In this document: piece after piece, positions 7,211 to 15,179 of the stretch
Layout of the letters: each line of letters begins with the position of its first letter
Position numbering within the stretch: position 1 is the first letter of the stretch
From: Paenibacillus vietnamensis
Lineage (GTDB): Bacteria > Bacillota > Bacilli > Paenibacillales > Paenibacillaceae
Assembly (NCBI RefSeq): GCF_020169515.1
Contig: NZ_JAHMHW010000011.1
Span: 62,001-126,000 of the forward strand
Length of the DNA: 64,000 bases
Reading direction: 5' to 3'
Made by a program: the position numbers and the translations under genes
The notes under the pieces: generated by a model
What the model was told of the DNA's origin: nothing
Seen by the model: only the letters and a program-made list of their open reading frames with translations
The model's database searches: none

Positions 7211-8578
7211 ATGCATAAAGCGGGTCTGCTCTCGAATGAAGTGCTGAGCCGGCGTCTGGACGATTACTGTACGACGCTGTCCCGGCAGGGCTATTTGAAC
7301 GGCTGCGTCTTGGCAGCCAGTGAAGGGAGAATTGCTTTATGCAAGGGATACGGGATGGCTAATTTCGAGCACGACATCCCGAACACCCCCCGGACGGCGT
7401 TCCGCATTGGCTCCATAACCAAGCAGTTTACGGCGATGGCTATCCTGATGATGTATGACCAGAAGCTGCTCGACCTGTATGATCCCTTATCCAAATATAT
7501 GCCTGAATTTCCCGATGGTGACCGCATTACGATCCATCATCTGCTCACCCACTCCTCCGGAATACCGAACTTTACAAGCTCCGAAGCGTATTGGAGCAAC
7601 ATCAGGCTTGCTTCCGGCATCGAGGAGACGATCGCCTCCTTCGCGGACAAGCCCTTTCTGTTCGAGCCCGGTGAGAGGTTCGATTACAGCAATTCCGGAT
7701 ACGTCCTGTTAAGCGGAATAATTGAACGCGTCTCGAAACTGTCTTACGAGGATTACATTTATCGTACGATTTTGAAGCCGCTCGGAATGATTCAGTCCGG
7801 CCATGACTCCGCCCGCAAGCTTGTCAAGAACCGGGCCTCCGGCTATGAATTATGGGGAAGCGTCGTTAATGCGGAATTTATCGACATGTCTATTCCGTCC
7901 GGCGCGGGAGCCCTTTATTCCACTATTGAAGACCTGTATATTTGGGGACTTTCCCTACACACTCATCGATTAATCAAGGAATCCACCTACGTGCGCATGA
8001 CAACCCCTTACATGGAACATTATGGTTACGGTCTGTTCCTATATAATGAAGAAATTAATGGTAGATCCCGCAGGGTCGCTGGGCACGGCGGAGGCATTAA
8101 CGGCTTTATGTCCGAAATGAAGCATTACCGGGACGAGGACCTGACGATTATCGTGCTGTCCAATCTCGCTTCCAACGAGGTTGGAAGGATATGCACCGCT
8201 CTTGCCCGAATTGCGCTTGGCGAAGAGGTTGCACCGCCGCCAAGCTATGAAACGATCCGAGTGCACGACCGCGTGCTAAAGGCGGCGGCCGGCAGCTACT
8301 CGTCACCGGACGCACCGGATGCGCCGTTCAGCTTGTCTTACGAGAACGGGAAGCTGTATTTGGCTCAGCGGACTTGGTTTAAAGTTGAGCTTTTCCCTTA
8401 TAGGGAAGAGTCCGGCATTCTTTTATTTTATCCGAACGGGGTAGAAGGCAAGGTTACCTATACAGATGACGGAGAGCTCAAGAAGCTCCGCATCGAAATG
8501 TTCGGCGGCGTAAAAACCGCGATTTGCGAGAGGAGTAACCGCGAAGCTGAGGATATTTTGTTCAATTATAAGAAATAA
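7211..8578 (+). CDS. Serine hydrolase, class C beta-lactamase/esterase-like
   Basis: 455-residue member of the beta-lactamase/PBP4* superfamily. The SxxK motif is SITKQF (GSITKQFTAMAIL), the YxN motif is YSNSGY, and HGGG in AGHGGGINGF stands for the KTG-like third box. After about residue 340 there is a C-terminal beta domain (YENGKLYLAQRTW) as found in cytoplasmic or secreted esterase-type members. No signal peptide, so it probably acts in the cytoplasm. The ATG at 7211 has GGAGG ten bases upstream and lies downstream of the promoter; the longer frame from 7139 would begin inside the promoter. Substrate unknown. Confidence 0.85.
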   Translation: MHKAGLLSNEVLSRRLDDYCTTLSRQGYLNGCVLAASEGRIALCKGYGMANFEHDIPNTPRTAFRIGSITKQFTAMAILMMYDQKLLDLYDPLSKYMPEFPDGDRITIHHLLTHSSGIPNFTSSEAYWSNIRLASGIEETIASFADKPFLFEPGERFDYSNSGYVLLSGIIERVSKLSYEDYIYRTILKPLGMIQSGHDSARKLVKNRASGYELWGSVVNAEFIDMSIPSGAGALYSTIEDLYIWGLSLHTHRLIKESTYVRMTTPYMEHYGYGLFLYNEEINGRSRRVAGHGGGINGFMSEMKHYRDEDLTIIVLSNLASNEVGRICTALARIALGEEVAPPPSYETIRVHDRVLKAAAGSYSSPDAPDAPFSLSYENGKLYLAQRTWFKVELFPYREESGILLFYPNGVEGKVTYTDDGELKKLRIEMFGGVKTAICERSNREAEDILFNYKK

Positions 8579-8585
8579 TAATAAG

Positions 8586-8642
8586 TTGACACTATTATCC
8601 TTATTGGTATATTGAATATAAATTCGTTATTATGAATTTATA
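8586..8642 (+). promoter_or_regulatory. SigA promoter with operator-like perfect inverted repeat
   Basis: TTGACA (8586-8591), 16 bases, TATATT (8608-8613). Directly downstream lies a perfect 9-bp inverted repeat, TATAAATTC (8617-8625) and GAATTTATA (8634-8642), in the position of a repressor operator or an early-transcript hairpin. Confidence 0.65.
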
Positions 8643-8677
8643 TACAAGTATGCATAGCGGAGTAAGGAGACTAACAA

Positions 8678-9430
8678 GTGAGAATTTCAATAGAGCTCGT
8701 ACCGAGAGACGAGAAGGCGCTGAAGTCGGAGCTGTCGCTGATCAAGAGCGGCTTCCCCTCGATCAATACGATTAATATACCGGATTTGACCAGATTTGAC
8801 CTGAGGAGCTGGGATGCCGCCTGTATGGCGAAGAGCTTCTTCAATCATAGCATCCCGCATATACGGGCCATGGACTTTGACTGCACGGATACGGTTCCGT
8901 TCCTCGATGCCTTGGAAGCGTATGCGATCAAGGAGCTGCTTGTCGTCACCGGGGATGTGCCGAAAGACGGCGGACGGACGGTGTATCCGACAACGTGTGT
9001 CGATCTGATTGCGAAGCTGAAGAAGGAGCATCCGCATTTGAAGGTATATGCGGCCATTGATCAGTATCGCGGCAGCATCCGTGACGAATACGAATATGTA
9101 CAGAGGAAGCTGGACGCCGGAGCCGACGGATTTTTTACGCAGCCGTTTTTTGATTTGCGCTTGATGGAGCTTTACGCTGAAATGCTGGCAGGCACGGAAG
9201 TATTTTGGGGCGTATCGCCGGTCGTGTCCGAAAAGTCGCAGCGTTATTGGGAAACGAGAAACCGTGTCGTGTTTCCGATAGACTTCGCGCCTACCTTGGA
9301 ATGGAATATCGAATTTTCGAGAAGGGCGCTGGCTTTTACGAAGCAAACGGGCAATCATATTTATTTTATGCCGATTAAGGTAGATCTGGAGGCTTATCTG
9401 GAAGGCGTGTTCGAACAAGTGCCGGTATAA
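8678..9430 (+). CDS. Methylenetetrahydrofolate reductase-like protein
   Basis: 250 residues with a MetF-type TIM barrel. The segment DAGADGFFTQPFFD near residues 147-160 matches the flavin/folate-contact motif of MTHFR (GADFFVTQPFFD), and LLVVTGDVPKDGG near 88-100 matches the conserved 'LTGDPP' loop. It is shorter than standard MetF (about 290 residues), so it may be a divergent subfamily acting on another folate or C1 substrate. The GTG start follows AGGAGA. It has its own promoter with an inverted-repeat operator and is not next to other methionine genes. Confidence 0.75.
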   Translation: MRISIELVPRDEKALKSELSLIKSGFPSINTINIPDLTRFDLRSWDAACMAKSFFNHSIPHIRAMDFDCTDTVPFLDALEAYAIKELLVVTGDVPKDGGRTVYPTTCVDLIAKLKKEHPHLKVYAAIDQYRGSIRDEYEYVQRKLDAGADGFFTQPFFDLRLMELYAEMLAGTEVFWGVSPVVSEKSQRYWETRNRVVFPIDFAPTLEWNIEFSRRALAFTKQTGNHIYFMPIKVDLEAYLEGVFEQVPV

Positions 9431-9599
9431 GCGATATTCCGAGAACAATCGGCGCATCCCCGCCATACACTATATCAAATGGGCGAATAGGCATGTAACG
9501 AGCAGTAGCTGCCAAAGGACGGCACAGAACCGAGCTGCGCAAAGCTGCAGCTAACGGTTCGTGACCAGCGACAGCCGTTTACGCTTTGGGGGTGGGGTT

Positions 9600-10790
9600 A
9601 TGATCATTACCGTTCGGAGGGGAGATTCGTTATGGGCATACGGCCAGCTGTTCCGGATGCCGGTTCAGCTGGTCATTGATTCCAATCCTGACCTGAATCC
9701 GGGCGCATTAATGCCCGGACAGACGGTAGAGATTCCGGGATACGTTACGACAGACTACCGGGTCGTCTCTGGGGATACACTGTGGAGGATTGCCGGGACG
9801 AAGGGCGTTCCCGTTGATTCGCTGATGCTGCTGAATCCCGATGTGCAGCCGAACGCTCTGCGCATCGGCCAGATCATCAAGATTCCGAGCCGCGTGACGG
9901 GCTTGGTCGTACAGACGGCAAGGCCGTATGATTACGCCGATATGGTGGAAGATCTGAATCGGCTGGCCGATCTGTATCCTTTTATGCGACGGCAGTCTAT
10001 CGGTTCTTCGGTCATGGGAAAGTCTATACCGGAAATCCGGATCGGCCGGGGGCCCAAGCAGGTGCATGTGAATGCTTCCTACCACGGCAACGAGTGGATC
10101 ACGACCCCGGTGCTCATCCGGTTTCTGAACGAATATTTAATCGCTTTGACAGGCGGCGGAAGCATTCGCGGACTGGCGATGAATCCCTTTTATTTGACGA
10201 CAACGCTGTCCCTTGTCCCGATGGTCAATCCGGACGGGGTGGATCTGGTCGTCGGCGGGGTGCCGGTTGCGGAGCCTTTCCGCAGCGAGGTTCTGGAAAT
10301 TAATGGCGGCAGCTACGATTTTAGCGGCTGGAAGGCGAATATTCGCGGCGTTGATTTAAACAATCAATATCCTGCTCTATGGGAACGGGAAGCGGCCCGC
10401 GGCCCGCGATCGCCTGCTCCCCGGGATTACGCGGGAACGGAGCCGCTTACCGAACCGGAATCGCAGGCGATGGCGGAGCTCGTGCGCGACAGTAATTTCA
10501 GCCGGATCTTGGCATTTCACACGCAGGGCGAGGTTATTTATTGGGGCTTTGAAGGGCTCGAGCCTCCCGAGGCGGAACCGATCGTAAATGAATTCGCCCG
10601 GGTAAGCGGCTATCAGCCGATCAGATATGCGGACAGCTCGGCTGGACTGAAGGATTGGTTTATTCAGGATTGGCGGCGGCCCGGCTTTACGATTGAGGTG
10701 GGCAGGGGCGTTAATCCGCTGCCGCTGACGCAGCTGGAGGAAATTTACCAGAAGAGCCTGGGCATATTGCTTGCGGCACTCTATATGTAA
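9600..10790 (+). CDS. LysM-M14 peptidoglycan endopeptidase (gamma-D-Glu-meso-DAP peptidase I type)
   Basis: 396 residues. Two LysM domains (about 2-46 and 53-97; VRRGDSLWAYG, VVSGDTLWRIAG) bind peptidoglycan or spore cortex. The rest is a zinc carboxypeptidase M14 domain: zinc ligands His162 and Glu165 (YHGNEW), His307 (FHTQGE), and catalytic Glu366 in FTIEVGRG. This order matches Bacillus endopeptidase I, which cuts between gamma-D-Glu and meso-DAP in spore or cell-wall peptides. No signal peptide is present, as in those sporulation enzymes. The ATG at 9600 has GGGGGTGGGG upstream. A terminator follows. Confidence 0.9.
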   Translation: MIITVRRGDSLWAYGQLFRMPVQLVIDSNPDLNPGALMPGQTVEIPGYVTTDYRVVSGDTLWRIAGTKGVPVDSLMLLNPDVQPNALRIGQIIKIPSRVTGLVVQTARPYDYADMVEDLNRLADLYPFMRRQSIGSSVMGKSIPEIRIGRGPKQVHVNASYHGNEWITTPVLIRFLNEYLIALTGGGSIRGLAMNPFYLTTTLSLVPMVNPDGVDLVVGGVPVAEPFRSEVLEINGGSYDFSGWKANIRGVDLNNQYPALWEREAARGPRSPAPRDYAGTEPLTEPESQAMAELVRDSNFSRILAFHTQGEVIYWGFEGLEPPEAEPIVNEFARVSGYQPIRYADSSAGLKDWFIQDWRRPGFTIEVGRGVNPLPLTQLEEIYQKSLGILLAALYM

Positions 10791-10794
10791 ACCG

Positions 10795-10836
10795 AAAGGC
10801 TGTACGGGATGGAATCCTGCACAGCCTTTGTTTGTT
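10795..10836 (+). terminator. Terminator after LysM-M14 gene
   Basis: AAAGGCTGT / ACAGCCTTT hairpin followed by a T-rich tract (TTTGTTTGTTT). Confidence 0.75.
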
Positions 10837-10901
10837 TGTAAGTCCGATTTTCAGTAACTGTAATTCATGTATCTATTTTCAGCCTTTAACTCAAAATGAT
10901 G

Positions 10902-10992
10902 AAAATAACTGGATTGGATGTATCTAATTCGAGCAGAACGACGAGTATCGTTACTCTGCCGAGATTTTAGATACACCAAATCCAGTTATTTT
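10902..10992. repeat. 91-bp imperfect palindrome
   Basis: Outer arms of 26 bases match at 24 positions: AAAATAACTGGATT (from 10902) pairs with AATCCAGTTATTTT (to 10992), and TGTATCTAA pairs with TTAGATACA. The 39-base centre contains a second imperfect hairpin (GCAGAACGA / TCGTTACTCTGC). It could form one long branched structure in RNA or a cruciform in DNA. Confidence 0.85.
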
Positions 10993-11156
10993 TGTTACTT
11001 GGGGATAAATGGCACAATTAGCTGTACCTAGTACAGTTATTTCCCAGGCTATGAGCTGGCCGGATCACGTGGTCACGCAGAGGCAAGTCTAAGACACTAT
11101 CGGTTTCAACTCAGCATGCACGGCTCAGCATGCACGGCGACAACCCATCAACATTC

Positions 11157-11172
11157 ATGTAAACGCATACAT
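11157..11172. promoter_or_regulatory. cre-like site for CcpA
   Basis: ATGTAAACGCATACAT matches the degenerate cre consensus WTGNAANCGNWNNCWW at every position and is nested in a wider palindrome (CAACATTC...ACATGTTG). It lies 318 bases before the importer operon start, consistent with carbon catabolite control. Confidence 0.5.
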
Positions 11173-11490
11173 GTTGATTTTGTTTTCCCCCTTTTTCCCC
11201 GCACGAAGAGCCCGGACGAAAAAGGAAAACAGGAGTGGTAACTTTTGCAGACCGCGATATATCAGGGTTTTCGGCACAAAAATGACACATCTTCTTTGTT
11301 GTCAGAAAACTCGGATTAGTTCGACTACATCGATTTAGCCCATAATTAATGCGCTTTCATTCCCGGAACGAAAATGACATATTTACGGTTTTTTCATATT
11401 TGGTCTATGGTTGTAGATGTAAGCGCCGGCTCGATCGAAATCATTCGCAGCAGCCGAGGCGTCATTTATGAAACCGGAAAGGGGGATTCT

Positions 11491-12453
11491 ATGCAGGAGA
11501 TTAAAGGTATACTAACGGGAAGCGCGCTGACAAGGCCGGAACGGGTGAAGAGCCGCGGCTTAAGAAAGGTGCTCCAAAACTGGCAGCTTTATGTGTTCAT
11601 TGCCCCTGCGTTTTTTTATTTTCTTATTTTCTCGTACGGTCCGATGTATGGCATCCAAATCGCGTTTAAGAACTTCATTCCTACCAAAGGGATCATGGGA
11701 AGTCCGTGGACGGGATTCGATCATTTTGTGAGGTTTTTTGAATCCTATTACTTCTGGGACTTGCTTTGGAATACGCTCAGCATTAGCCTGTATGAATTGG
11801 CTGTCGGATTTCCGATTCCGATCATTCTGGCGCTGGCCTTCAACGAGCTGAAGAGCGGCTTCTTCAAAAAGACGGCCCAGACGGTCACGTACGCGCCGCA
11901 TTTTATTTCCGTCGTCGTCATGGCGGGGATGATCATTACATTTCTTTCGCCCTCGACAGGCATTGTCGTACATTTGATCGAATGGCTGGGCTTCGACGCG
12001 CCGGATTTCCTGACGGATCCGAAGTGGTTCAAAACGATGTATGTATTCTCGGGAGTGTGGCAAAGCGCGGGCTGGGGCACCATCATTTATTTGGCGGCGC
12101 TGTCCGCGGTGGATCCGGGCTTGCATGAAGCGGCGATTATCGACGGAGCCTCGCGCTTCCAGCGCGTCCGCCATATAAACATTCCGACGCTTGTCCCTAC
12201 GATGACGATTCTCCTGATTTTGAGCATGGGCAGTCTGCTTGGGGTAGGCTTCGAGAAAATTCTATTGCTGCAAAACTCGCTGAACATGGAGTCGTCGGAT
12301 GTCATATCCACCTTCGTCTACCGTTCGGGTCTGGTAGATGCGCAGTACAGCTTCTCGACGGCTATCGGCCTGTTCAATTCCGTGATCAACGCGATCATTC
12401 TGGTTGCCGTGAATCAGATTGTTAGGCGCACCAATGAAAACAGCTTGTGGTAG
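11491..12453 (+). CDS. ABC sugar transporter permease, LplB family
   Basis: 320-residue inner-membrane permease of the carbohydrate uptake type 1 group. It has six hydrophobic segments after an N-terminal soluble tail; the EAA loop for ATPase contact is EAAIIDGASRFQRVRHINIP. The start at 11491 follows GGGGG by six bases; an upstream frame from 11374 is an unlikely extension. First gene of a three-gene operon with 15-bp and 41-bp gaps. No ATPase gene is present; these importers usually share a common MsmX-type ATPase encoded elsewhere. Confidence 0.9.
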   Translation: MQEIKGILTGSALTRPERVKSRGLRKVLQNWQLYVFIAPAFFYFLIFSYGPMYGIQIAFKNFIPTKGIMGSPWTGFDHFVRFFESYYFWDLLWNTLSISLYELAVGFPIPIILALAFNELKSGFFKKTAQTVTYAPHFISVVVMAGMIITFLSPSTGIVVHLIEWLGFDAPDFLTDPKWFKTMYVFSGVWQSAGWGTIIYLAALSAVDPGLHEAAIIDGASRFQRVRHINIPTLVPTMTILLILSMGSLLGVGFEKILLLQNSLNMESSDVISTFVYRSGLVDAQYSFSTAIGLFNSVINAIILVAVNQIVRRTNENSLW

Positions 12454-12468
12454 CAGGAGGCGGGAGAA

Positions 12469-13377
12469 ATGATAAGCGCGGTAAAAGAATCCGGTCGGGA
12501 TAAACTATTTCTGACTATCAATTATGTATACGTATTTTTGGCCTTTATTATTGTGGCCTATCCGGTCATTTATATGATCAGCGCCTCGATCAGCGATCCT
12601 AAGCTGGTGGGCTCCGGCGAAATGTGGCTTTGGCCGAAGGGAATTACGTTCGAGGGCTATCAACGCGTGTTCCAAAATTCGAGCATATGGACGGGTTATG
12701 GCAACACGATTCTTTATACGGTGGTAGGAACTGCGATTAATCTATTTGTAACGCTGCCGGCTGCGTATGCGCTGAGCCGCAAGGATTTTGCCGGACGACA
12801 CTTTTTTATGGGCATGTTCATGGTGACGATGTTTTTCGGCGGCGGCCTGGTGCCGACTTACTTGCTCGTTAAAGAACTCGGAATGGTGAATACGATGTGG
12901 GCGATCGTCATTCCTTCGGCGGCTTCGATCTGGAACATTATCGTATCCCGGACGTTTTTCCAGTCCTCGATACCGAAGGAGCTGCAGGAGGCCGCACAGA
13001 TCGACGGCTGCAGCAACATGCGGCTGTTCGCAAGAATCGTGCTGCCGTTATCGATGCCGATTATCGCAGTTATGGCTTTGTTTTACGGGGTGGGCAACTG
13101 GAACAGCTACTTCTCGGCGCTCATCTATTTGAACGAAGCCGACAAATATCCGCTGCAGCTCGTCCTCAGGCAAATTCTTGTCCTTCAGGAGATGTCGGCC
13201 CAGGGCGGCGGAGCGCTCGACGCTTCGACGGCGTCGGCTCTCAACAACAAAGCGGAAATCGCGGCGCTCGTCAAATATGCCGTCATTATCGTGGCTACGG
13301 CGCCTATTATCGCCATCTATCCGTTCCTTCAGCGTTATTTTGTGCAAGGTGTCATGATCGGTTCCGTTAAGGGCTGA
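12469..13377 (+). CDS. ABC sugar transporter permease, LplC/YtcP family
   Basis: 302 residues, six membrane segments, with the EAA loop EAAQIDGCSNMRLFARIVLPLS near residues 171-192. It is the partner of the LplB-type permease directly upstream, and AGGAGG precedes the ATG. Last residues VQGVMIGSVKG are typical of the YtcP group, which serves importers for complex plant or host oligosaccharides. Confidence 0.9.
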   Translation: MISAVKESGRDKLFLTINYVYVFLAFIIVAYPVIYMISASISDPKLVGSGEMWLWPKGITFEGYQRVFQNSSIWTGYGNTILYTVVGTAINLFVTLPAAYALSRKDFAGRHFFMGMFMVTMFFGGGLVPTYLLVKELGMVNTMWAIVIPSAASIWNIIVSRTFFQSSIPKELQEAAQIDGCSNMRLFARIVLPLSMPIIAVMALFYGVGNWNSYFSALIYLNEADKYPLQLVLRQILVLQEMSAQGGGALDASTASALNNKAEIAALVKYAVIIVATAPIIAIYPFLQRYFVQGVMIGSVKG

Positions 13378-13418
13378 TCTTGCTCATAAACCATCTAAAA
13401 AAGGGAGAGGGTTTTCGG

Positions 13419-15050
13419 ATGAAAAAGCTACAGAAAGTCTCATCTGCACTGCTCGGTGTCACGCTTCTTGCTTCACTGCTGGGGGCATGCGGCTCGCCGA
13501 ACGACGAAGGGAATGCAAACGGCGGCAGCACGAACGGCACAGAACCGGCTGAGAGCGGGGCTTCCGGAGTCAGCAAGGAAGGTTTTCCGATCGTCAGCGA
13601 GCCGGTCACGCTAAAGCTGATGAGCCAGGACGTCGGCGTCGCGGATTGGAACAAAATGACCGTGCTGCAAGAGATGGAAAAGCTGACGGGCATTAAGCTG
13701 CAATTTCAGAATGCGCCGCTCGACAGCTTCGCCACAAAGAAAAATCTCGTGTTCGCGAGCGGAGATTTGCCGGACATGTTTTATGCAGCGGATCTAAAGC
13801 CGGCCGAGCAGGTCACCTATGGCTCCCAAGGTGTACTCATTCCTCTTGAAAAATATATCGACGAAGGTTACGCACCGAACCTGAAAAAGATTTTTGACGA
13901 AAATCCGGATATCCGCAAATCGTTTACGACGCCTGACGGTCATATTTACGCCTTGCCGTACATCGACCAAGCCGCCGTGTGGTACCGCAGCCCGATGTGG
14001 TATAACGGCAAATTCCTGAAAGCGCTCGGAGTAACGGAGCTGCCGAAAACGACGGAGGAGCTGTACGCCTTCCTGAAACGGGTGAAGGAGGAAGACCCGA
14101 ACGGCAACGGCAAGCCGGATGAAATTCCGCTCACCTCCGTGAAGCTGGACGACCTGCGCATGTACTTCTTCGGTTTCTGGGGCATGTACGACACGGTTAC
14201 CTACGTGGATAAAGCCGGGAAGGTGCATTATTCGCCGCAGGAGGAAGGCTACAAGGGTTATCTGACCTTCATGAACCGTCTATGGCAGGAAGAGCTGCTG
14301 GACCACGAGACGTTCTCGCAAACGGACGATCAGAAAAAAGCGAAAGGGAAAAACAATCAAATCGCCGTGTTCAACGACTATTTCCCTTACTTCACCCTCG
14401 GCGGCGAGCCAAGCGGCGACAATCCGCTTATGACGCCGGTGAAAAGCGAGATCCCGGATACTCCGGTATACGGCAAGCATCCCGGCATTTCGGCGAACGG
14501 CACGTTCGCGATCACAAGCAGCAATCCGGCGCCGGAGGCGACGATGCGCTGGGTGGACTACCTGTACAGCTATGAAGGCGCTACGCTGTTCAATCAAGGT
14601 CCGGAAAACGTGCTTTGGAAATACAAAAACAAGGAAACGCACGAGAAGGAATGGCTGCCGGTACCGGGCGGCGGCGACCGCGAGGAGTACCGCGGCACGA
14701 TTACGCCGAACTACGGCATTTTGACGCCGGGCATCAACTCCAGCGAGCTGAGTAAAGGGCTAAGAAGCGAATTCGACTCATGGATTGAGAAGGAAACTGC
14801 GGAGAAGCTGGCGCCGATCGGCAAATCGCCGTTCCCTAACGTGTATTTGACGAACGAGGAGCAAACCGAGGCTTCCGCTCTGCTGTCCGACCTGAATACG
14901 TATGTTCAGCAGATGGAGGCGAAATTCGTAACCGGCCAGGAATCGCTGGCAAATTGGGACAAGTACGCAGCCCAAATCAAAAAAATGGGCGGCGACCGCA
15001 TCGTGGAGCTGTATCAAGGCGCGTACGACCGCTGGAACACGGGCAAATAA
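13419..15050 (+). CDS. Sugar-binding lipoprotein of ABC transporter (LipO/YtcQ type)
   Basis: 543-residue extracellular solute-binding protein family 1. The signal peptide ends in the lipobox LLGACGS, so the mature protein is anchored by its Cys. A Gly/Asn/Ser-rich linker follows, then the two-lobed binding domain. The length (over 500 residues) is typical for binding proteins paired with LplB/YtcP permeases. The ATG at 13419 has GGGAGAGGG upstream; an earlier in-frame ATG at 13380 lacks a site. The next operon (fucosidase) suggests a fucosylated oligosaccharide as ligand, which is inference. Confidence 0.9.
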   Translation: MKKLQKVSSALLGVTLLASLLGACGSPNDEGNANGGSTNGTEPAESGASGVSKEGFPIVSEPVTLKLMSQDVGVADWNKMTVLQEMEKLTGIKLQFQNAPLDSFATKKNLVFASGDLPDMFYAADLKPAEQVTYGSQGVLIPLEKYIDEGYAPNLKKIFDENPDIRKSFTTPDGHIYALPYIDQAAVWYRSPMWYNGKFLKALGVTELPKTTEELYAFLKRVKEEDPNGNGKPDEIPLTSVKLDDLRMYFFGFWGMYDTVTYVDKAGKVHYSPQEEGYKGYLTFMNRLWQEELLDHETFSQTDDQKKAKGKNNQIAVFNDYFPYFTLGGEPSGDNPLMTPVKSEIPDTPVYGKHPGISANGTFAITSSNPAPEATMRWVDYLYSYEGATLFNQGPENVLWKYKNKETHEKEWLPVPGGGDREEYRGTITPNYGILTPGINSSELSKGLRSEFDSWIEKETAEKLAPIGKSPFPNVYLTNEEQTEASALLSDLNTYVQQMEAKFVTGQESLANWDKYAAQIKKMGGDRIVELYQGAYDRWNTGK

Positions 15051-15082
15051 GCCCGTCCCGTCAGGGGTAAATCGAGCGAAAG

Positions 15083-15126
15083 CAGGCCAACCCCGGTCAT
15101 GCTCTATGGCGACCGGGATTGGCCTG
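15083..15126. terminator. Bidirectional hairpin between converging genes
   Basis: CAGGCCAA / TTGGCCTG outer arms and CCGGTC / GACCGG inner arms form a strong stem between the binding-protein gene and the convergent AraC gene. There is no clear T run, so its efficiency is uncertain. Confidence 0.6.
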
Positions 15127-15179
15127 TTCTACGTATAACGTGATTTGCCGAAGCGGGACGGCGAAAGGCGAAAACCGGT

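Larger units (their letters stand above)
10837..11490. other. 654-bp gene-free upstream region of the importer operon
   Basis: No credible gene. It holds a 91-bp imperfect palindrome (10902-10992), a short tandem duplication of CTCAGCATGCACGG (about 11110-11136), a cre-like site (11157-11172) and the AT-rich leader of the ABC transporter operon. A weak promoter-like pair, ATGACA and TATTTG, lies near 11373-11401. Confidence 0.5.

Noticed and set aside
11374-11490. N-terminal extension of the LplB-type permease
   Set aside because: No ribosome site at 11374; the ATG at 11491 has one and gives the family's normal N-terminus.
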